Part shown: in pieces, positions 26,109-33,329 of the stretch
How the letters are laid out: each line of letters starts with the position of its first letter
Position numbering within the stretch: the first letter of the stretch is position 1
Assembly: GCF_029906645.1 (NCBI RefSeq)
Contig: NZ_JARYGZ010000004.1
Location: forward strand, 62,001 to 126,000
From: Sphingomonas oryzagri
GTDB taxonomy: Bacteria; Pseudomonadota; Alphaproteobacteria; Sphingomonadales; Sphingomonadaceae
Reading direction: 5' to 3'
DNA: 64,000 nt
The notes under the pieces: generated by a model
What the model was told of the DNA's origin: nothing
The model's database searches: none
Seen by the model: only the letters and a program-made list of their open reading frames with translations
Translations under genes and position numbers: made by a program

Positions 26109-26834
26109 TCACAGCGGCCCCGCGATGCAGGTCGCGACCATGTAGCTGGCGACGCAGCCCTTCGCCTCGAAGCGGCCCATCACCGCACGTAGCTCGGCCG
26201 GCGTGAGCGGGCGGTGGCCATTGCGCGGCGTGCCCGCGCCGATGCCCTTCACCGATCGCAGGAACTCGCGCGCGCTCTTGTGCGCCATGGGTATCGTCTC
26301 GATCTCCACCTCCAGCCCGATGGCCGCCAGTTGCGCGGCGGACGGATAATCGCGCGTGCCGGCGGCAAGGTCGCCATGCGCGCGGCGCCACTCGAAGAAG
26401 CTGCCCTCGGCGAGCGTCGTGAACACCAGCCGCCCCTCCGGCGAAAGCCGGCGGCGCAGCCGTGCGACCGCCCCGGCGAGATCGCCGAACCACTGGAAAC
26501 TCAGGCTGGAACAGATCAGGTCGAAGCGCCCCGCGACATCGGGATGCTCACCGTCCATCGCCGCGAAGGACAGGTTCGGCCGGTCGCCCAGCCGTTGGCG
26601 CGCGCGATCCACCATGGCGGGGGCGATGTCCGTCACCAGCCAGCGCGCATCGGGCAGGCGATCGACCAGTTCGATGCTGAGGAAGCCGGTGCCGCAGCCG
26701 ATCTCCAGCACGCGCGGGGCGGGTGGTGGCGGCAGCGCGAGGATGCGCTCGGCGAGCTTCTCCGCCACGATGCGCTGCACGGCGGCGTGCGCGTCGTAAT
26801 GCGCGGCGCGGCCGAAGGCGTCGGCGACGCTCAT
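26109..26834 (-). CDS. bioC: Malonyl-ACP O-methyltransferase
   Basis: BioC methylates malonyl-ACP so that fatty-acid synthesis can build the pimeloyl chain of biotin. The 241-residue class I methyltransferase has SAM motif I at 42-50 (VLEIGCGTG) and LICSSLSFQWFGDLAGAVARL downstream, a stretch recurrent in BioC. The start at 26834 overlaps the preceding bioH-like stop (ATGA) and gives MSVADAFGRAAHYDAHA, a usual BioC beginning. Assignment over a generic methyltransferase rests partly on operon position. Confidence 0.88.
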   Translation of the reverse strand: MSVADAFGRAAHYDAHAAVQRIVAEKLAERILALPPPPAPRVLEIGCGTGFLSIELVDRLPDARWLVTDIAPAMVDRARQRLGDRPNLSFAAMDGEHPDVAGRFDLICSSLSFQWFGDLAGAVARLRRRLSPEGRLVFTTLAEGSFFEWRRAHGDLAAGTRDYPSAAQLAAIGLEVEIETIPMAHKSAREFLRSVKGIGAGTPRNGHRPLTPAELRAVMGRFEAKGCVASYMVATCIAGPL

Positions 26835-27493
26835 GCCGCGAAGGCCCGGAGGTGATCGGCCACCCATTGGGGATGGGTGAGGGGGAGGAGGTGGCCCCCC
26901 TCCGCCAGCGTTTCGCGGCGGGCACCGGCGAAGGTGCTCGCGCGCATGGCGGCGGGCAGGAGGGGGTCGGCGCCCCCTTGGAGGATGAGAACATCCCGTT
27001 CGCCGTCATTGCGAGCGTAGCGAAGCAATCCATCGCTCCGGGCGCCGCGCATGTGGATTGCTTCGTCGCTACGCTCCTCGCAATGACGAGCATTGTTCGA
27101 AGCGAGCGTTTCGAGATCGGCGGCCAGCGATGCCGCGTCGATCCGCTCCGGCGGCGTTTCCGCCCCGATCCGGGCACGGAAATCGGCCAGCACCTCGCGG
27201 GGAGCCTCTCCGAACCGCTTGCGCATCCGTTCGACCACACGCGGCGGCACCGCGTTCTCGCCGGTGAAGCGATCGAAGCCGTTGACCGCGACGAGCCGGT
27301 CGAACCGCCCCGCCAGCAGCATCGCACCCAGCGAATGGCCGACCGCGACCACCGGTCCCGCGACCGGATCGGCGGAGGCGGCGCCGAAATAGCCGCGATC
27401 CCACGCCACCGTCTCGAACTCCGGCAAGGCCGCGCGCACCCCGTCCCACAGGTTTGCATCTAGCCCCCATCCGTGGAGGAAGAGCAGCCTCAT
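26831..27493 (-). CDS. bioH: Alpha/beta hydrolase, BioH-like pimeloyl-ACP methyl ester esterase, with in-frame palindromic insert
   Basis: This 220-residue hydrolase occupies the BioH place in the operon, where it would demethylate pimeloyl-ACP methyl ester. The oxyanion region HGWGLDANLW, nucleophile S54 (GHSLG), D176 (QGGADPLLP) and H201 (GGHLLPLTH) form the triad. Residues 136-163, beginning RHCEERSDEAIH and ending GLLRYARND, are encoded by a dispersed palindromic repeat inserted in frame before the catalytic aspartate. Without it the enzyme would be about 192 residues, short for the family. Start and stop overlap bioF and bioC by four bases each. Confidence 0.82.
   Translation of the reverse strand: MRLLFLHGWGLDANLWDGVRAALPEFETVAWDRGYFGAASADPVAGPVVAVGHSLGAMLLAGRFDRLVAVNGFDRFTGENAVPPRVVERMRKRFGEAPREVLADFRARIGAETPPERIDAASLAADLETLASNNARHCEERSDEAIHMRGARSDGLLRYARNDGERDVLILQGGADPLLPAAMRASTFAGARRETLAEGGHLLPLTHPQWVADHLRAFAA
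27005..27087. repeat. Dispersed palindromic element, copy 2, inside bioH-like gene
   Basis: This 83-bp copy has the same GTCATTGCGAGCG and CGCAATGAC ends as copies at 17804 and 30871. It lies wholly inside an open reading frame and adds about 28 codons without a stop. The situation resembles Rickettsia palindromic elements, which also insert in frame into genes. Confidence 0.85.
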
Positions 27494-28644
27494 CGCGCCA
27501 TCCTTGCCACGATCGCGTCGGCGAGCCGGCCGATGTCGCCTTCCGCATGGGTGGCGCGCAGCGCGAGGCGCAGGCGGCTGGTGCCGGGCGGCACGGTCGG
27601 CGGGCGGATCGCGGCGGCGAGCAGGCCGTCCTCCTGCAACGCGGCGGCCAGCGTCAGTGCGTCGGCCGCCTCGCCGACGATGGCGGGCACGATCTGGGTC
27701 GAGCTGTCGCCGGTGGCGATCCCCGCCGCGCGCAGCCGCGCGCGCAGATGCTCGCCATGCCGGGCGAGCCGGGCGCGCTCGGCCTCCATGCCGGGCACCA
27801 GCTCCAGCGCCGCATCGATGGCGCCGAGCATCGCGGGCGGCGGCGCGGTCGAGAAGATGAAGCCCCCGCAGGCGTTGACCAGATAGTCGATCAGCGCGCG
27901 GGATCCCGCGACATAGGCGCCGAAGCACCCCAGCGCCTTGCTGAACGTGCCCATCACAAGATCGGCACCGGGATGTTCGGCGGAGAGGCCGCGACCGTTC
28001 GGTCCCAGCACGCCGGTCGCGTGCGCCTCGTCGATATAGAGGAAGGCGTCGTGGGCCTTCGCGATCGCGGCCAGCCGGGCGATGTCGGCGCGATCGCCGT
28101 CCATGCTGAACACGCTCTCGGTGACGATCAGTTTCGGGCCGCCGTCATTCGCCGCCAGCAGTTCCTCCAGGTGATCGCAATCATTGTGGCGGAAGCGGAT
28201 CTGGCGATGCCCGGCGGCACCCGCATGGAGGCTGGCGTGGATTAGCCGGTCGGTGAACAACAGGGTGCCCGGCGCCGCCTTCAGCAAGGCGGCCAGCACC
28301 GCCGCGTTGCAATGCCAGCCCGACGGGAAGAGCAAGGCGGCTTCGGCGCCCTTGAACGCCGCGATCCTCGCCTCGACCGCGAGATGCGCCTCATGCGTGC
28401 CGGTCACCAGTCGCGAGGCGCCTGCACCGGCGCCGTAACGCGCCGCCCATTCGGTCGCGCGCTCGATCAGCAGCGGATGGCGGGCGAGGCCGAGATAGTC
28501 GTTGCTGGAAAAATCGATCAAAGTCGCGCCGTCGCGCTCCAGCCGGCCGTCCGGGGCGAGTGCCGCCGGGTTTAGCCGCCGCCGCTCATGCCGGGCGTCG
28601 ATCCGCTCCAGCGCGGCGGCGAGGAAGGTGTCGAGCGCAGCCAT
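27490..28644 (-). CDS. bioF: 8-amino-7-oxononanoate synthase
   Basis: BioF condenses pimeloyl-ACP with L-alanine to give KAPA. The 384-residue alpha-oxoamine synthase contains SSNDYLGLARHP, GAGASRLVTGTHEAH, FLYIDEAHATGVLG and the PLP lysine K236 (GTFSKALGC). It is the first gene of the operon, read leftward into the bioH-like gene with an ATGA overlap. The promoter must lie in or just upstream of the 41-bp gap at 28645-28685; no BirA-type operator stands out. Confidence 0.95.
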   Translation of the reverse strand: MAALDTFLAAALERIDARHERRRLNPAALAPDGRLERDGATLIDFSSNDYLGLARHPLLIERATEWAARYGAGAGASRLVTGTHEAHLAVEARIAAFKGAEAALLFPSGWHCNAAVLAALLKAAPGTLLFTDRLIHASLHAGAAGHRQIRFRHNDCDHLEELLAANDGGPKLIVTESVFSMDGDRADIARLAAIAKAHDAFLYIDEAHATGVLGPNGRGLSAEHPGADLVMGTFSKALGCFGAYVAGSRALIDYLVNACGGFIFSTAPPPAMLGAIDAALELVPGMEAERARLARHGEHLRARLRAAGIATGDSSTQIVPAIVGEAADALTLAAALQEDGLLAAAIRPPTVPPGTSRLRLALRATHAEGDIGRLADAIVARMAR

Positions 28645-28685
28645 GACGCGCCGCCTCTAGCGCGGGGAGAGGCGGGGGGCCAGCC

Positions 28686-29318
28686 TTACACCGGCGCGGC
28701 CGACTTGCCCGCCGCGCCATAATGGTGCCACGCGAAGATCGCCGCCGCGCCGCGATGCGGGCGCCACGCATCGGCCAGTTCGCGCGTCAGCTTCTCGCTC
28801 GGCCGATCCTCCAGCCCGAGCAGGCGGCCCACTTCCACCTGCACCGCGAGGTCGCCTGCCGGCCAGATGTCCGGCCGCCCTTCGGCGAACAGCAGGTAGA
28901 TTTCCGCCGACCAGCGCCCGATCCCCTTGATACGGACGAGATCGGCGATCGCCTGCTCGTCGTCGGCGTCGAGGCGGGCGAGGTCCAGCTCGCCCGAACC
29001 GACCAGCCCGGCGAGGCTGCGCGCATAGCCGGCCTTCTGGCGCGACAGGCCGCAGGCGCGAAGCTCCTCGTCGGTGGCGGCGAGCAGCAGCGCGGGATCG
29101 TTCATGTCGCCCAGGGCCGCCTCCAGCCGGTTCCACACCGCGCGCGCGGCATGGACGCTCACCTGCTGCCCCACGATGGTGCGCAGCAGGGTGGCGTAGC
29201 CGCGCTCCGAGATGCGCGCATCGGGCAGGCCGACCCGCTCGATGCCGCGCGCGAAGGCGGGTTCGAGGGCCGCCAGCGTGGTCAGCGAGGCATGAAGCTC
29301 ATCAATCGGGATGCCCAC
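28686..29318 (-). CDS. HhH-GPD DNA glycosylase, AlkA-like
   Basis: The 210-residue protein is a helix-hairpin-helix DNA glycosylase of the 3-methyladenine glycosylase II type, which excises alkylated bases. The hairpin is LVRIKGIGRWSAEI (KGIG at 131-134) and the catalytic aspartate is D156 in WPAGDLAVQ. LLRTIVGQQVSVHAARA is the usual substrate-pocket helix. It lacks an Ada fusion and the four-cysteine iron-sulfur loop of Nth/MutY. It is divergent from the ferredoxin gene. Confidence 0.88.
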   Translation of the reverse strand: MGIPIDELHASLTTLAALEPAFARGIERVGLPDARISERGYATLLRTIVGQQVSVHAARAVWNRLEAALGDMNDPALLLAATDEELRACGLSRQKAGYARSLAGLVGSGELDLARLDADDEQAIADLVRIKGIGRWSAEIYLLFAEGRPDIWPAGDLAVQVEVGRLLGLEDRPSEKLTRELADAWRPHRGAAAIFAWHHYGAAGKSAAPV

Positions 29319-29393
29319 GTCCTATCCTCTTGTCTTGTCGGCGGCCAATGCCCATAGCCGGGCCAAACGCCTACGTCACCCGGAGAGAAGTCC

Positions 29394-29711
29394 ATGCCCA
29401 AGCTGATCGTCGTCACCCGTGAAGGCCAGGAGTCCACCGTCGAGGGCGAGGCCGGCCTCAGCGTGATGGAGGTGATCCGCGACAATGGCTTCGACGAGCT
29501 GATGGCGCTGTGCGGCGGCTGCTGCTCCTGCGCGACCTGCCACATCTACGTGGACGAGGCCTTCGCCGACCAGCTGCCGGCGATGAGCGAGGACGAGAAC
29601 GACCTGCTGGACAGTTCGGACCACCGCAACGACACCTCGCGCCTGTCCTGCCAGATCCCGTTCAGCGCCGCGCTCGACGGCCTCAAGGTGACGATCGCGC
29701 CGGAGGACTAA
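29394..29711 (+). CDS. [2Fe-2S] ferredoxin, adrenodoxin type
   Basis: This 105-residue electron carrier has cluster ligands C40, C46, C49 ([10 protein letters not shown]) and C86 (RLSCQIPF), the spacing of adrenodoxin/putidaredoxin-type ferredoxins. Two extra cysteines (C43, C44) lie in the loop. The acidic surface stretch [10 protein letters not shown] fits partner docking. It has its own GGAGAG ribosome site 5' of the ATG. No P450 or hydroxylase is adjacent, so it may be a general redox partner. Confidence 0.92.
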   Translation: MPKLIVVTREGQESTVEGEAGLSVMEVIRDNGFDELMALCGGCCSCATCHIYVDEAFADQLPAMSEDENDLLDSSDHRNDTSRLSCQIPFSAALDGLKVTIAPED

Positions 29712-29717
29712 CCTTTT

Positions 29718-29877
29718 CCTCCCCATCATAAATGGGGAGGGTTCAACAGAGACACGTGTCTCTGTTGAACGCCGGAGGCGGTGGAGGGGCGGCGGTGGCA
29801 CACCGCCGTCTGCGACGGCGGCTCCTCCACCATGTTTCGCATGGTCCCCCTCCCCACGCTTCGCGCAGGGAGGATTT
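29718..29877. repeat. Composite GC-rich intergenic repeat between ferredoxin and rlmB-like genes
   Basis: From left to right this 160-bp gap holds a CCTCCCCAT/ATGGGGAGG hairpin (29718-29740), a perfect 30-bp palindrome (29741-29770), a GGCGGTG/CACCGCC stem, and a CCTCCC/GGGAGG hairpin (29849-29873) with loop ACGCTTCGCGCA. The last hairpin is followed by ATTTTT, so it can terminate the ferredoxin transcript. The right two-thirds match the element at 58034-58168 in order and wording. Confidence 0.65.
29741..29770. repeat. Perfect 30-bp palindrome
   Basis: The left arm GTTCAACAGAGACAC is followed directly by its exact reverse complement. The motif is less GC-rich than its surroundings and is absent from the related element at 58034, so it looks like an independent insertion or site inside the composite repeat. 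Confidence 0.8.
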
Positions 29878-30630
29878 TTACGCCCGCGTCGCCGCCGCGT
29901 AGAGCGCGATCGCGGCGGCGTTGGAGATGTTCAGGCTCTCCATGCGCGGCGAGATCGGCAGCTTGGCCAGCACGTCGCAATGCGCCTCGGTATTCTGGCG
30001 CATCCCTTCGCCCTCGGCGCCCAGCACCAGCGCCAGCTTGCCCGGCACCATCGCCTCGCCCAGCAGCACCTTGGTGTGGCCGGTGAGGCCGACGCGCCAG
30101 TATCCGGCCTCCGCCATCTCATCCAGAGCGCGGGCGAGGTTCACCACGCGGATCCACGGCATCATCTCCAGCGCGCCGGAGGCGGCCTTGGCGAGCGCCC
30201 CCGATTCGGGCGGGGCGTGGCGATCCTGCGTGACGATACCGAGCGCGTCGAAGGCCAGCGCCGATCGCAGCACCGCGCCGACATTGTGCGGATCGGTCAC
30301 CTGATCGAGCACGATGATCGGGCGGCGATCGTCGGGGCCGGATGCGCGCTCGAACAGCTCGTCCAGCCACTTGTCGGGCAGCGGATCGCATTCGAGCACC
30401 AGGCCCTGGTGCGGCGCGTCGTGGGGCACCATCCGGCCGAGATCGGCGCCTTCGGCATATTGCACCGGAAAGCTTGTCTGCGGCAGGCCGAGGGCTGCGA
30501 TCGCCTCGTGGCTGCCCCACAGCTTGCGGATCGTCCGCTCGGGGTTGGCGAGGGCGGCGGTGACCGCATGGCGGCCCCACAGACGGGTGCGGCCGGATTG
30601 GGCGGCGGAGGGGCGATGACCTTTGCGCAT
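29878..30630 (-). CDS. rlmB: SPOUT-class RNA 2'-O-methyltransferase, RlmB/TrmH family
   Basis: This 250-residue SPOUT methyltransferase has an N-terminal substrate-binding part (LWGRHAVTAALANPERTIRKL) and the three knot motifs: DQVTDPHNVGAVLRSALAFDALG, LALVLGAEGEGMRQ and LPISPRMESLNISNAAAIALY. The family methylates G2251 of 23S rRNA (RlmB) or tRNA; the N-terminal extension favours RlmB. Its stop codon overlaps the T-run of the hairpin that ends the convergent ferredoxin gene. Confidence 0.85.
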   Translation of the reverse strand: MRKGHRPSAAQSGRTRLWGRHAVTAALANPERTIRKLWGSHEAIAALGLPQTSFPVQYAEGADLGRMVPHDAPHQGLVLECDPLPDKWLDELFERASGPDDRRPIIVLDQVTDPHNVGAVLRSALAFDALGIVTQDRHAPPESGALAKAASGALEMMPWIRVVNLARALDEMAEAGYWRVGLTGHTKVLLGEAMVPGKLALVLGAEGEGMRQNTEAHCDVLAKLPISPRMESLNISNAAAIALYAAATRA

Positions 30631-30715
30631 GATGGGCGCGCTTTTCTACGGACCTGCGTTGACAAGCAAGGGGACATTCGTCATGAGCCGCGCCTCGCCC
30701 CCGGCGTGCAAGCAC

Positions 30716-30801
30716 GGAAGGGTGGCCGAGTGGTTAAAGGCAGCAGACTGTAAATCTGCCCGTGCAAGCGTACGCTGGTTCGAATCCAGCCCCTTCCACC
30801 A
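30716..30801 (+). tRNA. tRNA-Tyr (anticodon GTA), CCA encoded
   Basis: The 5' arm GGAAGGG pairs with CCCTTCC (30791-30797), followed by discriminator A and an encoded CCA. The anticodon stem-loop GCAGA-CTGTAAA-TCTGC gives anticodon GTA. The long variable arm (CGTGCAAGCGTACG region) is the class II feature of bacterial tRNA-Tyr, and GGTTCGAATCC forms the T arm. Confidence 0.97.
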
Positions 30802-30870
30802 CTCGCGCCGGGGGCGTTTCCATCCTGATCGGGTGATTTACGCGGCTGGCATGGCCCGACGCTTATTCGC

Positions 30871-30944
30871 GTCATTGCGAGCGCAGCGAAGCAATCCAGC
30901 CCGCCGTGTGGGGCAGTGGATTGCTTCGCTACGCTCGCAATGAC
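30871..30944. repeat. Dispersed palindromic element, copy 3
   Basis: This 74-bp copy has the same GTCATTGCGAGCG start and CGCTCGCAATGAC end as copies at 17804 and 27005. It is placed between tRNA-Tyr and the end of mccA. Its right arm is slightly shortened relative to the others. Confidence 0.85.
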
Positions 30945-30956
30945 GGGTGAGCGGTC

Positions 30957-32900
30957 TTAGCCCTCGCTCGCCTCGATCCGCGCGAGGAGCGTGCCTTCGG
31001 AGACCTGCGCACCGGCCGCCGGGCCGATCTCCGCGACGATGCCGTCGAACGGCGCGAGCAGCGCCTGCTCCATCTTCATCGCCTCGATCACGACGATGCG
31101 CTGGCCCTTGGTGACGGCATCGCCCGCCGCCACCTCCACCGCGACGACGCGGCCCGGCATGGGCGCGGTGAGGGCGCCGTCGGAGAGGGCACCGGCTGCG
31201 TTGCCATCGTATCGAGTCTTGATCGTAATCTTTTCGCCTTCGTCGAAGACATAAAGGCCGCCCTCGGCGGGTTCCGTCGAAACCCATTCCTCCGTCCAGT
31301 CGCCATCCATGACGATCGTCTCGCGCTTGCCATCGACGAAAAACGATGCGGCAAATTCGTTTTCCTGATTAAGGCGAAAACCGAGACATTCCCGCCAGAC
31401 ATTGCCGCATGAAGCAGATTGCAACTCGCTGGCGACCGTCCCGTAGGTCTTGCCGCTGAGTGGGCGGACGCTCTGAACGAGCAGCGCTATCCCAGCCTGA
31501 CGCTTCAACGCATTGATGACGGCGCTGGTATCGGTCAGGGACGCTTCTTCGCTTCCGATGAAGCCGGTGGTGACGGCACCGGCCTTGAACTCAGGGCGGC
31601 GCAGCAGCTTGGCAAGGAAGCCGGCGTTGGTGGTGATCGGAGCGACTTCTGTTCCGGCGCATACTTCGGCCAAGCCGTTGATCGCGGCCTCGCGAGTAGC
31701 GGCGTGAACGATGATCTTGGCGATCATCGGATCGTAGAATGTCTGGATCACGTCGGTACGGTTGAGGCTGCTCTCGATGCGGACGTCGATGTCCGTGGGA
31801 CTGGGAATGACCCAGTGATCGATCCGCCCCGCGCTCGGTAGAAACCCCTTGGCCGGGTCCTCCGCATAGAGCCGGGCCTCCATCGCCCAGCCGTTGATGC
31901 TCAGCTCCTCCTGCCGCTTCGGCAGCGGCTCGCCGCTCGCGACGCGGAGCTGCCATTCGACCAGATCCTGCCCGGTGATCTCCTCGGTCACCGGATGCTC
32001 GACCTGCAGGCGGGTGTTCATCTCCATGAACCAGATGCGGTCGGCGCGCAGGCCTTCCGACGCATCGGCGATGAACTCGATGGTGCCGGCGCCGACATAG
32101 TCGACCGCCTGCGCCGCGCGCACCGCCGCGCCGCACACCGCTTCGCGCGTCTCGGCGTCCATACCGGGGGCGGGGGCTTCCTCGATCACCTTCTGGTGGC
32201 GGCGCTGGAGCGAGCAGTCGCGCTCGAACAGGTGGACGACGTTGCCATGGGTGTCGCCGAACACCTGCACCTCGATGTGGCGCGGCGAGAGGATGTATTT
32301 CTCGATCAGCACGCGGTCGTCGCCGAACGACGAGGCCGCCTCGCGCTGGCACGAGGCGAGCGCGTCGCGGAAATCGGCGGCGCTCTCCACGCGCCGCATC
32401 CCCTTGCCGCCGCCGCCCGCGACCGCCTTGATCAGCACCGGATAGCCGATCGCGTCGGCCTCGGCCTGCAGACGATCGGGCGACTGGTCCTCACCGAGAT
32501 AGCCGGGGGTGACGGGCACGCCCGCCGCGATCATCCGCTCCTTGGCGGCGTCCTTCAGGCCCATGGCGCGGATGCTGGCGGGCTTCGGGCCGACCCAGAT
32601 CAGGCCAGCCGCGATCACCGCTTCCGCGAAGTCGGCATTCTCGGAGAGGAAGCCGTAGCCGGGATGGATCGCCTCGGCACCGGTGGACTTCGCCGCCGCG
32701 ATGATCCGCTCGCCGACGAGGTAGCTTTCGCGCGCCGGCGCCGGGCCGATCGCCACCGCATCGTCCGCCATGCGGACGTGGAGCGCGTTCGCGTCGGCCT
32801 CCGAATAGACCGCGACGGTGCGGATGCCGAGCTTCCGCGCGGTGCGGATCACGCGGCAGGCGATCTCGCCGCGATTGGCGATGAGGAGGGATTGAATCAT
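30957..32900 (-). CDS. mccA: 3-methylcrotonyl-CoA carboxylase, alpha (biotin) subunit
   Basis: MccA carboxylates its own biotin, which then serves 3-methylcrotonyl-CoA carboxylation in leucine breakdown. The 647-residue protein has a biotin carboxylase part (about 1-450, with the ATP-grasp loop VAGGGGKGMRRV and EMNTRLQVEHPVTE). A middle BT region (about 455-565) and a C-terminal biotinyl domain follow, with biotin lysine K609 in VIEAMKMEQ. It lies in an operon with mccB and isovaleryl-CoA dehydrogenase, which favours methylcrotonyl- over acetyl- or propionyl-CoA. The middle region is noticeably poorer in GC than the rest. Confidence 0.92.
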   Translation of the reverse strand: MIQSLLIANRGEIACRVIRTARKLGIRTVAVYSEADANALHVRMADDAVAIGPAPARESYLVGERIIAAAKSTGAEAIHPGYGFLSENADFAEAVIAAGLIWVGPKPASIRAMGLKDAAKERMIAAGVPVTPGYLGEDQSPDRLQAEADAIGYPVLIKAVAGGGGKGMRRVESAADFRDALASCQREAASSFGDDRVLIEKYILSPRHIEVQVFGDTHGNVVHLFERDCSLQRRHQKVIEEAPAPGMDAETREAVCGAAVRAAQAVDYVGAGTIEFIADASEGLRADRIWFMEMNTRLQVEHPVTEEITGQDLVEWQLRVASGEPLPKRQEELSINGWAMEARLYAEDPAKGFLPSAGRIDHWVIPSPTDIDVRIESSLNRTDVIQTFYDPMIAKIIVHAATREAAINGLAEVCAGTEVAPITTNAGFLAKLLRRPEFKAGAVTTGFIGSEEASLTDTSAVINALKRQAGIALLVQSVRPLSGKTYGTVASELQSASCGNVWRECLGFRLNQENEFAASFFVDGKRETIVMDGDWTEEWVSTEPAEGGLYVFDEGEKITIKTRYDGNAAGALSDGALTAPMPGRVVAVEVAAGDAVTKGQRIVVIEAMKMEQALLAPFDGIVAEIGPAAGAQVSEGTLLARIEASEG

Positions 32901-32904
32901 CGGG

Positions 32905-33309
32905 TCACCGCTTCCACAGACAGATGCGCGCCTTGGCGTTGAGCCAGCAGGCGCCCTTGCGCGTCAGCACGCCAAGCGGCGTCTGCGCGTGGAGCGAGCG
33001 GATGTCCTCGTTCCAGTAGCCGTTCGCCTCGGCACCGCGCACATCGAGCTGCGCGAAATAATCCTTCGAGACCAGCTCGGCGAAGGGCTTTCCGGAATTG
33101 AGCGCGGCGAAATCCTGCTTCGGTCCCTCGATCATGAACGAGCCGCCGGCCTGCACATTGTAGGAGCAGCGCCCTGAAATATAGGCCTTGCCGTCCACCT
33201 GCAGCAGGCAGCGGCCCCAATGGTATCCGGACGGCAGCGACTGGGGCGCGGCCTCGGCGGGCGTGCCTGCCAGCGGCAGGGCGGCGAGCATCGCGATCAG
33301 CAGCTTCAT
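32905..33309 (-). CDS. Small secreted protein between mccB and mccA
   Basis: This 134-residue protein has a signal peptide (MKLLIAMLAALPLAGTPAEA) and a mature part with four cysteines (in WGRCLL, SGRCSY, GACWLN and RICLWKR) that could form two disulfides. No family is recognised. It lies 20 bases after mccB and 4 bases before mccA, on the same strand, so it is probably co-transcribed with a cytoplasmic enzyme although it should be exported. The ATG at 33309 starts the signal peptide; the longer frame overlaps mccB. Confidence 0.7.
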   Translation of the reverse strand: MKLLIAMLAALPLAGTPAEAAPQSLPSGYHWGRCLLQVDGKAYISGRCSYNVQAGGSFMIEGPKQDFAALNSGKPFAELVSKDYFAQLDVRGAEANGYWNEDIRSLHAQTPLGVLTRKGACWLNAKARICLWKR

Positions 33310-33329
33310 GCGGTATCCCTCCATGACGA

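Noticed and set aside
30623-30943. Plus-strand 106-codon ORF running through tRNA-Tyr
   Set aside because: It contains the whole tRNA and a palindromic repeat and has no protein-like features.
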